A stretch of DNA of 64,000 bases from Cloacibacillus evryensis DSM 19522 (lineage in GTDB: Bacteria; Synergistota; Synergistia; Synergistales; Synergistaceae). The notes below the pieces were generated by a model. The model was not told the DNA's origin and ran no database searches. It saw only the letters and a program-made list of their open reading frames with translations. The DNA lies in the NCBI RefSeq assembly GCF_000585335.1, contig NZ_KK073872.1, forward strand, positions 3,277,283 to 3,341,282. Direction: 5' to 3'. Shown here piece after piece: positions 51,887-61,271 of the stretch (the first letter of the stretch is position 1; each line of letters opens with the position of its first letter). The translations under genes and the position numbers were made by a program.

Positions 51887-52978
51887 ATGAATGAAAAATA
51901 CCCGATTCTTGAGATAAATAAAAATATAATCCGCAGGAACGCCGAGACGATTCTTGTGCTTTGCAGGAAAAACGGTGTGGAACCATTTGCGGTCATCAAA
52001 GGTTTTAACGCTCTTGACGGTGTCACGGAGGCGATTGTTGAGGCAGGCTACAAGACTCTCGCCAGCTCGCGGCTGCCGCACCTCGCGGCAGTTAGGCGTT
52101 CCGCCTATGACGTTGAGACGCTCGCACTGCGCATACCGATGCTTTCCGAAATTCCTGAAGTCATTGAATATTGTGATATCAGCCTAAATTCAGAGCTTGA
52201 AACGCTGAAAGCTCTGGACAAAGAGGCGCGGAGTGCTGACAAGATCCACAAAGTCATACTGATGCGTGACCTTGGCGATCTGCGCGAAGGGATTTTTGAA
52301 CGTGAACGCTTTATTGAAACGGCGATATCTGCGGAAAAACATCTTCCGAACCTACGTCTGTTTGGTGTGGGTACAAACCTGACCTGCTACGGTTCCGTAA
52401 TTCCGACCGTTGAAAATTTGTCCGTCCTTGCGAAGGACGCGGCGGAGATAGAACGCGCGATCGGCAGGGAACTTGAGGTTGTTTCCGGAGGCAACACGAC
52501 TTCCATACCTCTAATGGTCAGTGGCAAGATGCCGAAGAAGGTCAACAATCTGCGTATAGGAGAGGCAATAACCGTTCCATGCGACCTTGCCGGGCATTGG
52601 CATTGCCCAGTGGAGGGGCTTTCCAACGAGGGGCTTATACTGCGGGCCGAGGTTATCGAAGTTGGCTCGAAGCCGACCCATCCAATAGGCGAGCTTGGCG
52701 TCAATTGTTTCGGTTCCTATAGTGATTATGAGGACAGGGGCGTTCGCCGTCGGGCGCTTGTCGCGCTTGGGGCTTTTGATATTGGAGCGTGCGATAAGCT
52801 TATACCTCAGGACAAAGGCGTAAAAATACTCGGCGCAAGCAGTGATCATATGATAATAGACATTGAGGACAGCAGCGTGAACTACGGGCTGGGAGACGTA
52901 ATGTCTTTCACCCTGCACTACCAGGCGATGCTTTTCGCCACCGCGAATCCGTTCATCACAAAAAAATACGTCAACTGA
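51887..52978 (+). CDS. alanine/ornithine racemase-family PLP enzyme
   Basis: 363 residues. Fold type III PLP enzyme; the PLP Lys is Lys38 in AVIKGFNA. GVGTNLTCYG and VSGGNTTSIPL match the ornithine racemase (Orr) type of the alanine racemase N-domain family. It probably interconverts L and D forms of an amino acid such as ornithine. The base composition is somewhat lower in GC than the aminotransferase before it. Confidence 0.82.
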   Translation: MNEKYPILEINKNIIRRNAETILVLCRKNGVEPFAVIKGFNALDGVTEAIVEAGYKTLASSRLPHLAAVRRSAYDVETLALRIPMLSEIPEVIEYCDISLNSELETLKALDKEARSADKIHKVILMRDLGDLREGIFERERFIETAISAEKHLPNLRLFGVGTNLTCYGSVIPTVENLSVLAKDAAEIERAIGRELEVVSGGNTTSIPLMVSGKMPKKVNNLRIGEAITVPCDLAGHWHCPVEGLSNEGLILRAEVIEVGSKPTHPIGELGVNCFGSYSDYEDRGVRRRALVALGAFDIGACDKLIPQDKGVKILGASSDHMIIDIEDSSVNYGLGDVMSFTLHYQAMLFATANPFITKKYVN

Positions 52979-53004
52979 ACAAAAGCGAACGATCAGGAGG
53001 AGCC

Positions 53005-54048
53005 ATGACAAAAATAATAAAATTCTGCGTGGCGGGCTTTGGAAACGTCGGAGCCCGGTTCATGAAACTACTGCTCGAAAAAGAAGCGCAGCTCAAAGAA
53101 GAATATGACTGTGAAATGTGTTTGACGGGAATCTGTACCCGTTCGAAAGGCGCTCTTTTGAATAGCGGCGGTATCGCGATAAAAGAAGTGCTAGAAATGA
53201 ATGAGAAACTTGGGCGCTTCGACCCGGGGCGCACCGATTTCGTTTCCTGCGATACTTCCGAAATGATCCGCAGGGCCGACGCCGAGCTTTTTATCGAGCT
53301 GACGACGCTCTCCATCAGTGACGGCGAACCGGCGACCGGTTACATCAGAGAGGCATTGAGGCGAGGCATGGACGTGATAACGGCTAACAAAGGGCCGGAA
53401 GCTTGGCACTTTGACGAGCTTGCGGCGCTCGCCGAAGCAAAAGGGCGTCTCTTTCTTTACGAGACGATCGTGATGGACGGCACACCTGTTTTCAATCTCG
53501 TAAAAGAGACCCTGCGTGGGAATAAGGTCCTCGGTATCAAAGGCATCCTCAACGGCACGACGAATTTTGTCCTTGGCGAGCTTGAAAAGGGGGGCACATA
53601 CGAAAGGGCGTTAAAGGAAGCTCAGCGTATCCAACTGGCCGAAGCTGATCCGTCGATGGATGTGGACGGCTGGGACGGAGCGGCGAAAATATGTGCGCTG
53701 GCGAATATTCTTATGGGTGCGCGCACGAATCCGAAGGCCGCTTCGGTAACAAGCGTCGCGAGGGTAGGCCAAGAAGATATCAAAAAAGCGCGCGAAAGGG
53801 GCCGCAAAATAAAATACATTTGCAGCGCGGAGTGCGACGAGCAAAGCGGAATAGTAGATCTTCGTGTGGAACCGCGGGAAATTCCGTTCGACGATCCTCT
53901 TTGCAGCGTCAATGGAACGTCGGCAGCGATCACCTTTTACACAGACTTGGCGGGCGAGATATCGATCGTACAGACGAACCCCGGTATTTTACAAACGGCA
54001 TATGGAGTATACAGCGACCTGCTCACACTTATAATGTCTCAAAAGTAA
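53005..54048 (+). CDS. homoserine dehydrogenase-like oxidoreductase
   Basis: 347 residues. N-terminal Rossmann fold (VAGFGNVGARFMKLL) and homoserine dehydrogenase catalytic region (ITANKGP; GILNGTTNFVLGE; EADPSMDVDGWDGAAK). No ACT domain at the end, so no threonine feedback by that route. In this cluster it may work in breakdown of a four-carbon amino acid, not in threonine synthesis (inference). AGGAGGAGCC precedes the ATG. Confidence 0.82.
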   Translation: MTKIIKFCVAGFGNVGARFMKLLLEKEAQLKEEYDCEMCLTGICTRSKGALLNSGGIAIKEVLEMNEKLGRFDPGRTDFVSCDTSEMIRRADAELFIELTTLSISDGEPATGYIREALRRGMDVITANKGPEAWHFDELAALAEAKGRLFLYETIVMDGTPVFNLVKETLRGNKVLGIKGILNGTTNFVLGELEKGGTYERALKEAQRIQLAEADPSMDVDGWDGAAKICALANILMGARTNPKAASVTSVARVGQEDIKKARERGRKIKYICSAECDEQSGIVDLRVEPREIPFDDPLCSVNGTSAAITFYTDLAGEISIVQTNPGILQTAYGVYSDLLTLIMSQK

Positions 54049-54086
54049 AAATCAATACGAAACGCATTTAGAAATGGGGTAATGAT

Positions 54087-55535
54087 ATGTTAACTTTTCT
54101 GAAGCTTTCTCCAGTCATCCTTCTCGCGGTAATGGTCATAAACGGTATCGATATTCTCATATCCGCCTCCATCGGATTATTCGTTGCTGCGTTTATCTGC
54201 AAATGCACGGAAAAAATGAAATTCGGTGACATCATGAACGAAGCTGTGGAGGGCGCCAAAGATGCGACTCTGCTTGCCTTCATTTTGATGCTGGCCTATG
54301 CTTTGGCCGAAATATTCATGAGTACTGGTGTTGGTGCGGCGGCGATATCTATCTTTATTCACGCCGGTGTAACAGGAAAAACAGTTGCCGTCGTGGCGTT
54401 TCTTACGACCTGCGCGTTATCCGTCTCTACCGGCACGTCTTGGGGAACCTTCGCCGCTTGTATCCCCATCTTTATCTGGCTCTGCAACGTAGTAGGCGGC
54501 AATCCCGCGATGACCTTCGCAGCTGCGGTGGGAGGTTCGGCATTCGGCGACAATATCGGACTCATATCCGATACGACGATACTCAGCTCCGGGTTGCAGG
54601 GAGTAAAAGTTGTCGACCGTATCCGTGCCCAAGGCCCGTGGTCCGTGATCTGCGTCATACTTTCTGCCATATGTTTCTACGCTTTCAGCGTGGCGATGGA
54701 TCTTCCCAACACTGTCGGTGACCCAGCGCAGATTTTGGCAAGCATGTCGAAGGAGACTGTTGCTATACTCCAGGAGGAACGCCCGACCGTACTGACGTTG
54801 CTGGCGCAGGTGAAAGACGGTGTTCCTATTTATATGATTATACCCGTAATAATAGTTATCACGATGGCGGTCATGCGTATGGATACGATTAGCTGTCTTT
54901 CAACGGGCATTGCCTGCGCGATACTCTTTGGTTATGTGGCGGGAACCGTGACCTCTTTTAAAGATGTAGTCGACCTCGTGCAGTCAGGGTTTGAAAGCGC
55001 TGGCAGCTGGGCGGTGATCATGCTTTTCTGGGCGATGGGCTTCGGTGCGGTCATGCGCAGGATGGACGCCTTTGGCCCCATCGCCGCTCTCTTCGTCAGG
55101 GTAAGTCGCCGGGTGCGCCATTTAGTCGTGTGCAACGGAGTTCTTTGTCTCATCATCAACGCCACGCTCAACGAGGAAATGTCGCAGATGGCTACCGTAG
55201 GGCCGGTAATAAAAGATATCATCGATAAAAACGTGGAGGGCTCAGAAGAAGGCAAATACAAACTGCGCAACAGAAACGCCCTCTTCTCCGATGCTGTCGG
55301 CGTGCACTCCGCCGCGCTGATCCCCTGGCACACCGGCGTTGCCTACTACATGGGGCTCGCGGCTGCGGTTTACCCTCTCTACCATTTCACGATCGGCGAT
55401 CTTTACTATAACTTTATGGGGATAATATGTGTGATCTCGATATATGTTTTGACTTTTACGGGCTGGGACAGGTTCATACCGCTTTTCGGCTTGCCGTCTG
55501 AACCTGATGTGAAACTGAAAAAGGCCGAAGCCTAG
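54087..55535 (+). CDS. NhaC-family antiporter (paralogue)
   Basis: 482 residues, 11-12 membrane helices. Shares the STGTSWGTFAA and GGSAFGDNIGLISDTTI motifs with the paralogue at 37924 and aligns with it end to end. As last gene of an amino acid operon, it more likely exchanges an amino acid or a catabolic product than only Na+/H+. GGGGT before the ATG. Confidence 0.85.
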   Translation: MLTFLKLSPVILLAVMVINGIDILISASIGLFVAAFICKCTEKMKFGDIMNEAVEGAKDATLLAFILMLAYALAEIFMSTGVGAAAISIFIHAGVTGKTVAVVAFLTTCALSVSTGTSWGTFAACIPIFIWLCNVVGGNPAMTFAAAVGGSAFGDNIGLISDTTILSSGLQGVKVVDRIRAQGPWSVICVILSAICFYAFSVAMDLPNTVGDPAQILASMSKETVAILQEERPTVLTLLAQVKDGVPIYMIIPVIIVITMAVMRMDTISCLSTGIACAILFGYVAGTVTSFKDVVDLVQSGFESAGSWAVIMLFWAMGFGAVMRRMDAFGPIAALFVRVSRRVRHLVVCNGVLCLIINATLNEEMSQMATVGPVIKDIIDKNVEGSEEGKYKLRNRNALFSDAVGVHSAALIPWHTGVAYYMGLAAAVYPLYHFTIGDLYYNFMGIICVISIYVLTFTGWDRFIPLFGLPSEPDVKLKKAEA

Positions 55536-55781
55536 CCTAACTTCGTGAGGAAATTATTGTAAACGCTGTACGAGTGGGAGGATCGGAGAAATTCCGATCT
55601 TTCCACTCTTCGTCTGGCGGACCAATATGAACCGCTGTCCGCCAAACGGCGTTTTTTCCGCCGGATATCCGCTGCTCCCCGGTTTCAGTGCGTTCGGCAT
55701 GTTGCCGCCGGCATAGCATAAAATGAAACGATACTGAATATGCTAAAATAAACAGAGCTTATTTGTATGGGGAGTGTTCTT
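55536..55781. other. intergenic region with two hairpins
   Basis: GATCGGA-TCCGATC stem near 55576-55592, with outer GTGG/CCAC pairing, is the probable terminator of the NhaC operon. A second inverted repeat, TGGCGGAC / GTCCGCCA (about 55615-55644), follows. No gene. Confidence 0.5.
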
Positions 55782-57617
55782 TTGAAGAGTTTGAAGAGGA
55801 TCCTAACGGCGCTTTTCATCGCCGCCGTCACGACCGCCGCCGCTTACGCCGGCCCCTCGCTGCAAAGCCGCTCGACACTGACGCAGCCCGACGGCGGGAG
55901 TTTTGCCGCGGTGAAGCGCGGAGACGAATTTATGCACTGGTACGAAACATCTGACAAATACGCCGTGCTGAAGGATGACGCCGCCGGCTGCTGGGTCTTT
56001 GCCCTCGCCTTGGCGTCGGGCGGACTGACGCCCTCCTCGGTCCCCTATTCGGAGGGCGCCTCCGCTCCGGACGGCGCCGTTAAGAATTTTATCCCCGCCA
56101 AAGAGACGGTGAACAAGCTGCGGGAAAAATACGCCGGCCCCGCCTCTTCAAGGACAAGCTCGGCCAAAGCCGCCGCCGCGAAGACATGGACCTCGAATCC
56201 CGTTTCAGGCGAGCGCGATGCGGTGTTTATCCGCGTCAACTTTCAGGATATTAAATTTAAGTCGACAGCCGGAGATTCCAGAGCGCAGATATGGGGCGCG
56301 GAGCATTCCGTCCGCCGCTATTATCTCGACCAGTCGCACGGAGAGCTGAGTATCGTCTCGGCCGACTTCGGCGCGGCGGGCAGAAAAGATATCGTCGAGA
56401 TCACTATGACTTCCGCCGATTACAACGAGGGAAAGCATCCCGACCGTTTGCTGAGCGACGAAACCTACGGCGGCGATTATTATAAATCGCATAAAAACGA
56501 AGTCGCTTTCGTGACCAGCGTCCTCAAGCGCACCGGCCTTGACTTCGGAAGATTTGACAAGAACGGCGACGGTATTATCGCGGCGGACGAACTTGTCGTC
56601 TATCTGCTTTTCGCGGGCTATGAGAAATCCGCCTCCGATAAAACCCCCTCCGTCTGGATGCACGCATGGGAATCGTGGGACGGCGAGGGGGCCGAACATA
56701 TCGTCTACGCCTCGAACGATATTATCCTGGGGCATTGGTCTTACGGCGGAGAGCTTTCGGAGCTGATGGTGCAGTCCCGGGATGTCTCCCTTCCGGTCGT
56801 CGGCGGCATCGTCCACGAACTTGGCCACCAGATATGCAGTCTGCCCGACCTCTATGACGTGGCCGGCGCCAACAGCGGACTCGGCGTCTTTTCCGTGATG
56901 GCCGGCGGCTCGTGGGGCTGCAGGAGCGGCGGCGTGGAACTTCCCGGCGCGACGCCGCCAAACCTCGACGCCTGGAGCAGGAAGTATCTCGGCTGGGACG
57001 CCCCGGAGGCGCTGACGCCGACAGGTACGTCCGTCAGCCTTATCTGCGGCACGCCGAGGAACGGTAATTTCCCGATCGTGCGCCTCAACTCCCCCTATCT
57101 CGATTCCACTTATGAATATATTCTTGCCGAAGTCAGGAACCCCAACGCCGCCGACTGGGACGGCGGTATCGGCGGGCGCTTGGAGAGCAGGGGCGTGGAC
57201 GTGCCCGCGTCGTTCAAAGGCGGCGTCCTGCTGCAGCATATCGACGAACGCTCCGGCTCCGGCTCGCTGGGTGGGGGAAACGATTTCAACGCCTATACCG
57301 AGCAGGGACATCAGGGCAACATGGCGATCTGGGCCGACGGCGATCCTCGCGCGGAGGAGGCTGGGCAGGGAAGCTATCTGTCACTCTGGTATGCCGGCAA
57401 CGGCATGAAGCCTGATACATATTTCTATGGAACGCGCGACGCGGCTGTCGCCAAACAGTTCTCGGGAATCGAGCTTTCCGCCTTTTCGCCGTCCGGCGAA
57501 GTCGCCTCCGTCGCGGTAACGCAGGCGGGAACTGGCGGCGGCGGCTGCGCGGCGGCGGTATTCCCGCTGCTTCTGCTCGTCGGCGCGCTGCCGTTTATCT
57601 TCAGGAAGAAGAAATAA
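55782..57617 (+). CDS. M6-family metalloprotease with Synergist-CTERM-like tail
   Basis: About 611 residues. Signal peptide (LKRILTALFIAAVTTAAAYA), then a propeptide-like region (~residues 20-120), then the M6/immune inhibitor A-type protease domain with HELGHQICSLPDLYD (His345, Glu346, His349, Asp as third ligand region). The end, GGGGC followed by a hydrophobic helix and RKKK, fits the Synergist-CTERM layout. I choose TTG at 55782 because GGGGAG lies 7 bases before it; an ATG at 55767 would add 5 residues but lacks a ribosome site. Probably cell-surface attached. Confidence 0.87.
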   Translation: MKSLKRILTALFIAAVTTAAAYAGPSLQSRSTLTQPDGGSFAAVKRGDEFMHWYETSDKYAVLKDDAAGCWVFALALASGGLTPSSVPYSEGASAPDGAVKNFIPAKETVNKLREKYAGPASSRTSSAKAAAAKTWTSNPVSGERDAVFIRVNFQDIKFKSTAGDSRAQIWGAEHSVRRYYLDQSHGELSIVSADFGAAGRKDIVEITMTSADYNEGKHPDRLLSDETYGGDYYKSHKNEVAFVTSVLKRTGLDFGRFDKNGDGIIAADELVVYLLFAGYEKSASDKTPSVWMHAWESWDGEGAEHIVYASNDIILGHWSYGGELSELMVQSRDVSLPVVGGIVHELGHQICSLPDLYDVAGANSGLGVFSVMAGGSWGCRSGGVELPGATPPNLDAWSRKYLGWDAPEALTPTGTSVSLICGTPRNGNFPIVRLNSPYLDSTYEYILAEVRNPNAADWDGGIGGRLESRGVDVPASFKGGVLLQHIDERSGSGSLGGGNDFNAYTEQGHQGNMAIWADGDPRAEEAGQGSYLSLWYAGNGMKPDTYFYGTRDAAVAKQFSGIELSAFSPSGEVASVAVTQAGTGGGGCAAAVFPLLLLVGALPFIFRKKK

Positions 57618-57675
57618 GATACCGACGGCGGGGGATCCGGCAAATCCCCCGCTTTTTGCAAAGGAGGCCGATCCC

Positions 57676-58044
57676 ATGAAAAAAATATCCTTCACGCTGC
57701 TGCTGTCTCTGATGATCTGTGCTTCCGGCGCCTGCGCGGGCCCGGCGCTTGACATTCCCAGGAAAGCGACGCAGCCGGACGGTTCCGTGATCGAGATACG
57801 TAAGCGGGGCGACGAGCGCGCGCACTGGTATGAGAGCGAAAACGGCGCTTACGCGCTGCTTTGCGACGCTAAGACCAAGTGGTGGTATTTTGCCGTCTCA
57901 AAAGAGGGCCGTTTGGTCTCGTTGGGCGTGCCCTACCGTGAAGGCGCATCAGCGCCGCTCGAGGCGGCGAAAAACTATCGCCCGGCGGCGGATACGCGCT
58001 CCGAAAATAAGCGACCGACGTGCGCCGGCGCAAACCGGGACTGA
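57676..58044 (+). CDS. free-standing M6-protease propeptide homologue
   Basis: 122 residues with signal peptide (MKKISFTLLLSLMICASG, cut near ACAG). The mature part aligns with residues ~25-125 of the protease encoded just upstream: TQPDGSVIEIRKRGDE..HWYE, GVPYREGASAPLEAAKNY. The protease domain is missing and the protein ends naturally. AAAGGAGG lies 8 bases before the ATG, so it seems expressed. It is either a cut-down duplicate or a propeptide acting in trans as chaperone or inhibitor of the protease. Confidence 0.75.
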   Translation: MKKISFTLLLSLMICASGACAGPALDIPRKATQPDGSVIEIRKRGDERAHWYESENGAYALLCDAKTKWWYFAVSKEGRLVSLGVPYREGASAPLEAAKNYRPAADTRSENKRPTCAGANRD

Positions 58045-58049
58045 CGATT

Positions 58050-58832
58050 CTACAAAAACGATGAATATTCTTCTCTCCGCGAATATTTGAGCGCGAAGAG
58101 TTTTTCCGCCGCGCAGAGCAGCAGTTTGTTCAGCGACCTTGCTCCCTGCGGACATATCTTGACGCATCGCATGCAGGTGACGCACTTTTTATCGTCCGTT
58201 TTGTTCGGGGCTTCCTCCGGGATCGCCCTTACCGGACACTTGGCCGCGCAGAGGCCGCACCTCACACAGCCGCTGTCCGCCGACGGCTTGAAGGGTACGC
58301 CGCCGTAACCGCGGTAGGGTCTGTTGCCTTTGACCGTTACCGGGGCCAGTTCTTTCACATCAACGGCGGCGGATATCTTTCCCGCCGCTTTCGCGGCAAA
58401 ATTGTCGATGAATTCTATATCCCGGGCGTCGGGGCGCCCGCCGGCGACCGAGCGCATGATGTTATGCTCGGCGACCGCCGCCAGCGCCGCCGCGACACGG
58501 AAGCCCTGCCCTTCCAACAGATCCTTCAGCTCCAGCAGCGCGTCGTCGTAGTCCCTGTTGCCGAAGACGGCGACGATGACCGCCGGCGTATCGCCGCCGC
58601 GGATGTTTTTGAGCCGCCGGACGGCTGTCGCGGGTACGCGCCCGCCGTAGACGGGGACGCCGGCGAGCAGCAGTTCGCGGGCGGTCATGCGGCGCACTTC
58701 GTCGTTTGCCGAATAATCGGTGACGTCCAATTCACGCGACGGCCACGGTAAGTTTCGCGCTATCTCGGTCACTATCCTGCGCGTGGAGCCGGTTGGACTG
58801 AAATATAGAGATACCGCATTGTTGATCTCCAT
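58050..58832 (-). CDS. EFR1-type flavodoxin-ferredoxin protein
   Basis: 260 residues. N-terminal flavodoxin-like domain (YFSPTGSTRRIV is the phosphate loop) and C-terminal two [4Fe-4S] sites, CVRCGLCAAKCP and CVTCMRCVKICP. Such proteins pass electrons between flavin and iron-sulfur partners in anaerobes. AAAGGAT precedes the ATG. Convergent with the propeptide gene, only 5 bases apart. Confidence 0.9.
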   Translation of the reverse strand: MEINNAVSLYFSPTGSTRRIVTEIARNLPWPSRELDVTDYSANDEVRRMTARELLLAGVPVYGGRVPATAVRRLKNIRGGDTPAVIVAVFGNRDYDDALLELKDLLEGQGFRVAAALAAVAEHNIMRSVAGGRPDARDIEFIDNFAAKAAGKISAAVDVKELAPVTVKGNRPYRGYGGVPFKPSADSGCVRCGLCAAKCPVRAIPEEAPNKTDDKKCVTCMRCVKICPQGARSLNKLLLCAAEKLFALKYSRREEYSSFL

Positions 58833-58853
58833 TATTTTTCGTATCCTTTCGCC

Positions 58854-59501
58854 TTACGCGAGGCAGCGCGCGACGGTGATATAGTGGCAGACGGAACCGC
58901 CGATCACGAAGAGATGAAATAGCTCGTGCGAGCCGAACCACGAGAGCTTGAAACGCGGCCGTTCGAGCCCGAAGATTATAGCGCCCGCCGTGTAGAGCGC
59001 GCCGCCGGCGATCAGCCACAGCGTCGCCGAAAGCGGCAGCGCGCGTACCAGCGGCACGATGAAGAAGGCCGCGATCCATCCCATCGCCACATAAACCGAA
59101 CAGGAGAGCCAGACTGGCGCTCCCATCCAGAAAATCTTCATCAAAAGCCCGGCCAGCGCCACTCCCCAAACGAGCGCCAGCATGATATATCCCACCGGAT
59201 AGCCGAGCATTATCACACATATCGGTGTGTATGTGCCCGCGATGAGCAGGAAGATCGCCATGTGGTCGAGCCGCTGCATAAAGGCCGCGGCCCGGGCCCG
59301 AACGGCGCAGCACCAGTGATAGAGCGAGCTTGTGGAATAGAGCAGCACCATGCTGACGCCGAAAACAAGCACAGAGGCAAACGCGCCCGCGCTCTTCTCG
59401 CCAAAAGCGTCATAGGCCAGCTTTATCGTTCCCGCAAGGGCGAGCAGCGCTCCCGCTAGGTGTGTGAGAGAACTCGTTACCTCTCTTTTATCCTTATTCA
59501 T
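58854..59501 (-). CDS. hemolysin III family (PAQR) membrane protein
   Basis: 215 residues, seven predicted membrane helices. The conserved pattern EVTSSLTHLAGALLAL at the start, SLYHW in helix 2, and FGSHELFHLFVIGGS near the end give the Ser and three His expected to bind zinc in the PAQR/TrhA family. Function in bacteria concerns membrane energetics or fluidity; hemolysis is not proven. AAAGGAGG precedes the ATG. Confidence 0.9.
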   Translation of the reverse strand: MNKDKREVTSSLTHLAGALLALAGTIKLAYDAFGEKSAGAFASVLVFGVSMVLLYSTSSLYHWCCAVRARAAAFMQRLDHMAIFLLIAGTYTPICVIMLGYPVGYIMLALVWGVALAGLLMKIFWMGAPVWLSCSVYVAMGWIAAFFIVPLVRALPLSATLWLIAGGALYTAGAIIFGLERPRFKLSWFGSHELFHLFVIGGSVCHYITVARCLA

Positions 59502-59787
59502 TCCGGCGAATGCCTCCTTTAGAGCCTTGTAGGGATATTATACCGCGAATAAGAAAAGTATAATAAAACCCCTTTATATTTAATCAATAAAGATCAATAA
59601 AATTTTTCTCATTTTTATATAATCAAGTCGCCAATCCCGCCTAAAGAAATAAACCATAAGATGATAGAATAAAATAAAACATCCTTAAAGTATGCTTAAT
59701 ATAAAATGTCGGCGATAATAAAAAGCGGCACCCCGCAATAAATCGGAGTGCCGATGGGCATATTAAATTCATGTTCGTAACGGGATT
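59502..59787. other. AT-rich intergenic region
   Basis: About 285 bases, markedly AT-rich. Carries the NUDIX gene terminator and the promoter of the hemolysin III gene. No gene seen. Confidence 0.4.
59722..59757 (-). terminator. intrinsic terminator of the NUDIX gene
   Basis: On the minus strand GGCACUCCG / CGGGGUGCC stem with an 8-base AU-rich loop, then CUUUUUAUU. About 30 bases after the stop. Confidence 0.7.
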
Positions 59788-60177
59788 TTATTGGCTGCGA
59801 TAATTTTGCAGCTTCTTTAGGATCTCCACATCCGCCGGGCAGAAAGCATAAAGAGGTATATCCTCTCTTCTTATCCAGCGGATGTCGTTGTGTTCGAGCA
59901 TTTGCGGAACGCCCTCCGCGATCTTCGCGTTGAAAAGGGTCAGGCGCACGGTGATATCGGGATAGCGGTGCTCGACCTCCATGAACACGCCGCCGACGGA
60001 TATCGTGACGCCCAGCTCCTCGCGGCATTCGCGTATCAGCGCCGCCTCCTTTGTCTCACCAGGCTCGACCTTGCCGCCGGCAAATTCCCACAGCAGCCCG
60101 CGCGCCTTTTCCTTCGGCCTCTGGCAGATCATGAATTTATCGTCGTCCCAAACCAGCGCCGCCACTACTTCCGTCAT
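59788..60177 (-). CDS. NUDIX hydrolase (MutT-like)
   Basis: 129 residues. NUDIX box GGKVEPGETKEAALIRECREELGV pattern is complete (Gly, Glu and the REL..EE.G helix); WEFAGG precedes it. Size and motif fit 8-oxo-dGTP diphosphatases, which clean oxidised nucleotides, but other nucleotide substrates are possible. AAAGGAGC before the ATG. Confidence 0.9.
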   Translation of the reverse strand: MTEVVAALVWDDDKFMICQRPKEKARGLLWEFAGGKVEPGETKEAALIRECREELGVTISVGGVFMEVEHRYPDITVRLTLFNAKIAEGVPQMLEHNDIRWIRREDIPLYAFCPADVEILKKLQNYRSQ

Positions 60178-60295
60178 GTTTGTCCCGCTCCTTTATGCTT
60201 TCGGTTCTCCGTCCATTATAATATCATTGAATAGAGCGCCGCTTTGGACGCGGATGTGATTTAATATATGGTATGAAGCGAGGAGGATAAGAACG

Positions 60296-61210
60296 ATGCC
60301 GAATATAATCGCCGTGATATGGGATTTTGATAAGACGCTGGTCGACGGCTATATGCAGGATCCGATATTTGAAGAATACGGTGTCGACGCCGCCGATTTC
60401 TGGCGCGAGGCCAACGCGCTTCCCGGGATGTACTTGAAGACGCAGGGCGTCAAGGTCAACCCCGATACTATCTATCTGAACCATTTTATCCACCGCACGC
60501 GCGAGGGGCTCTTTCCTGGGCTCAATAATAAAAAACTTCGTGAATTCGGCGCTTCGCTGAAATTTTATCCCGGCGTGCCGGAGATTTTCAGCGTTATCAA
60601 CGAACTCCTCACAAACGAGCGCAAATACGGCGATTACGACATCAAAGTAGAACAGTATATCGTGAGCACGGGGATGGCCGAAGTGATAAAAGGCTCCTCG
60701 ATAATGCCCTATGTCGAGAATATCTGGGGCTGCGAGCTGATCGAAGAAACCGGCGCCGACGGTGTGCCGGTGATCGCCGAGGTCGGCTATACGATAGACA
60801 ACACCACCAAGACCCGCGCGCTCTTTGAGATAAACAAAGGCGTATGGAACTCCGGCGGCCTGATCGAGGTCAATACCAACATCCCCGAGGATCGGCGCCG
60901 CGTCAGCTTCAAAAACATGATCTACATCGCCGACGGCCCCAGCGACGTTCCGGCCTTCTCCGTCGTCAACAAGAACGGCGGCGCGACCTTCGCCATCTAT
61001 CCGCGCGGCAATATGAAAGCCTTCGCCCAGGCCGAGCAGCTGCGCAAAGACGGCCGCATCAACATGTTCGCGGAGGCCGACTATCGAAAAGACACCACCG
61101 CCTATATGTGGATAACCGCGAAGATACGCGAGATGGCCGACCGTATTTACGGCGAGGAAAAACAAAAGATAATAAAAAACATCTCCGAACTCCCGCGGCA
61201 TCTGGCGTAG
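60296..61210 (+). CDS. HAD-superfamily phosphatase-like hydrolase
   Basis: 304 residues. Motif I DFDKTL (first Asp is the nucleophile) near residue 11, and motif IV IADGPSDVPAF near residue 220, in the HAD order, with a large cap between. The substrate is not clear. GAGGAGG lies 8 bases before the ATG. Divergent from the NUDIX gene. It is followed by the restriction genes after 61 bases. Confidence 0.88.
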   Translation: MPNIIAVIWDFDKTLVDGYMQDPIFEEYGVDAADFWREANALPGMYLKTQGVKVNPDTIYLNHFIHRTREGLFPGLNNKKLREFGASLKFYPGVPEIFSVINELLTNERKYGDYDIKVEQYIVSTGMAEVIKGSSIMPYVENIWGCELIEETGADGVPVIAEVGYTIDNTTKTRALFEINKGVWNSGGLIEVNTNIPEDRRRVSFKNMIYIADGPSDVPAFSVVNKNGGATFAIYPRGNMKAFAQAEQLRKDGRINMFAEADYRKDTTAYMWITAKIREMADRIYGEEKQKIIKNISELPRHLA

Positions 61211-61271
61211 AAAGCCGTACTTCTATAGGAAACAGCGGTATCAGGGCAAAAAAAGCGACAGGGGTTGGTTC

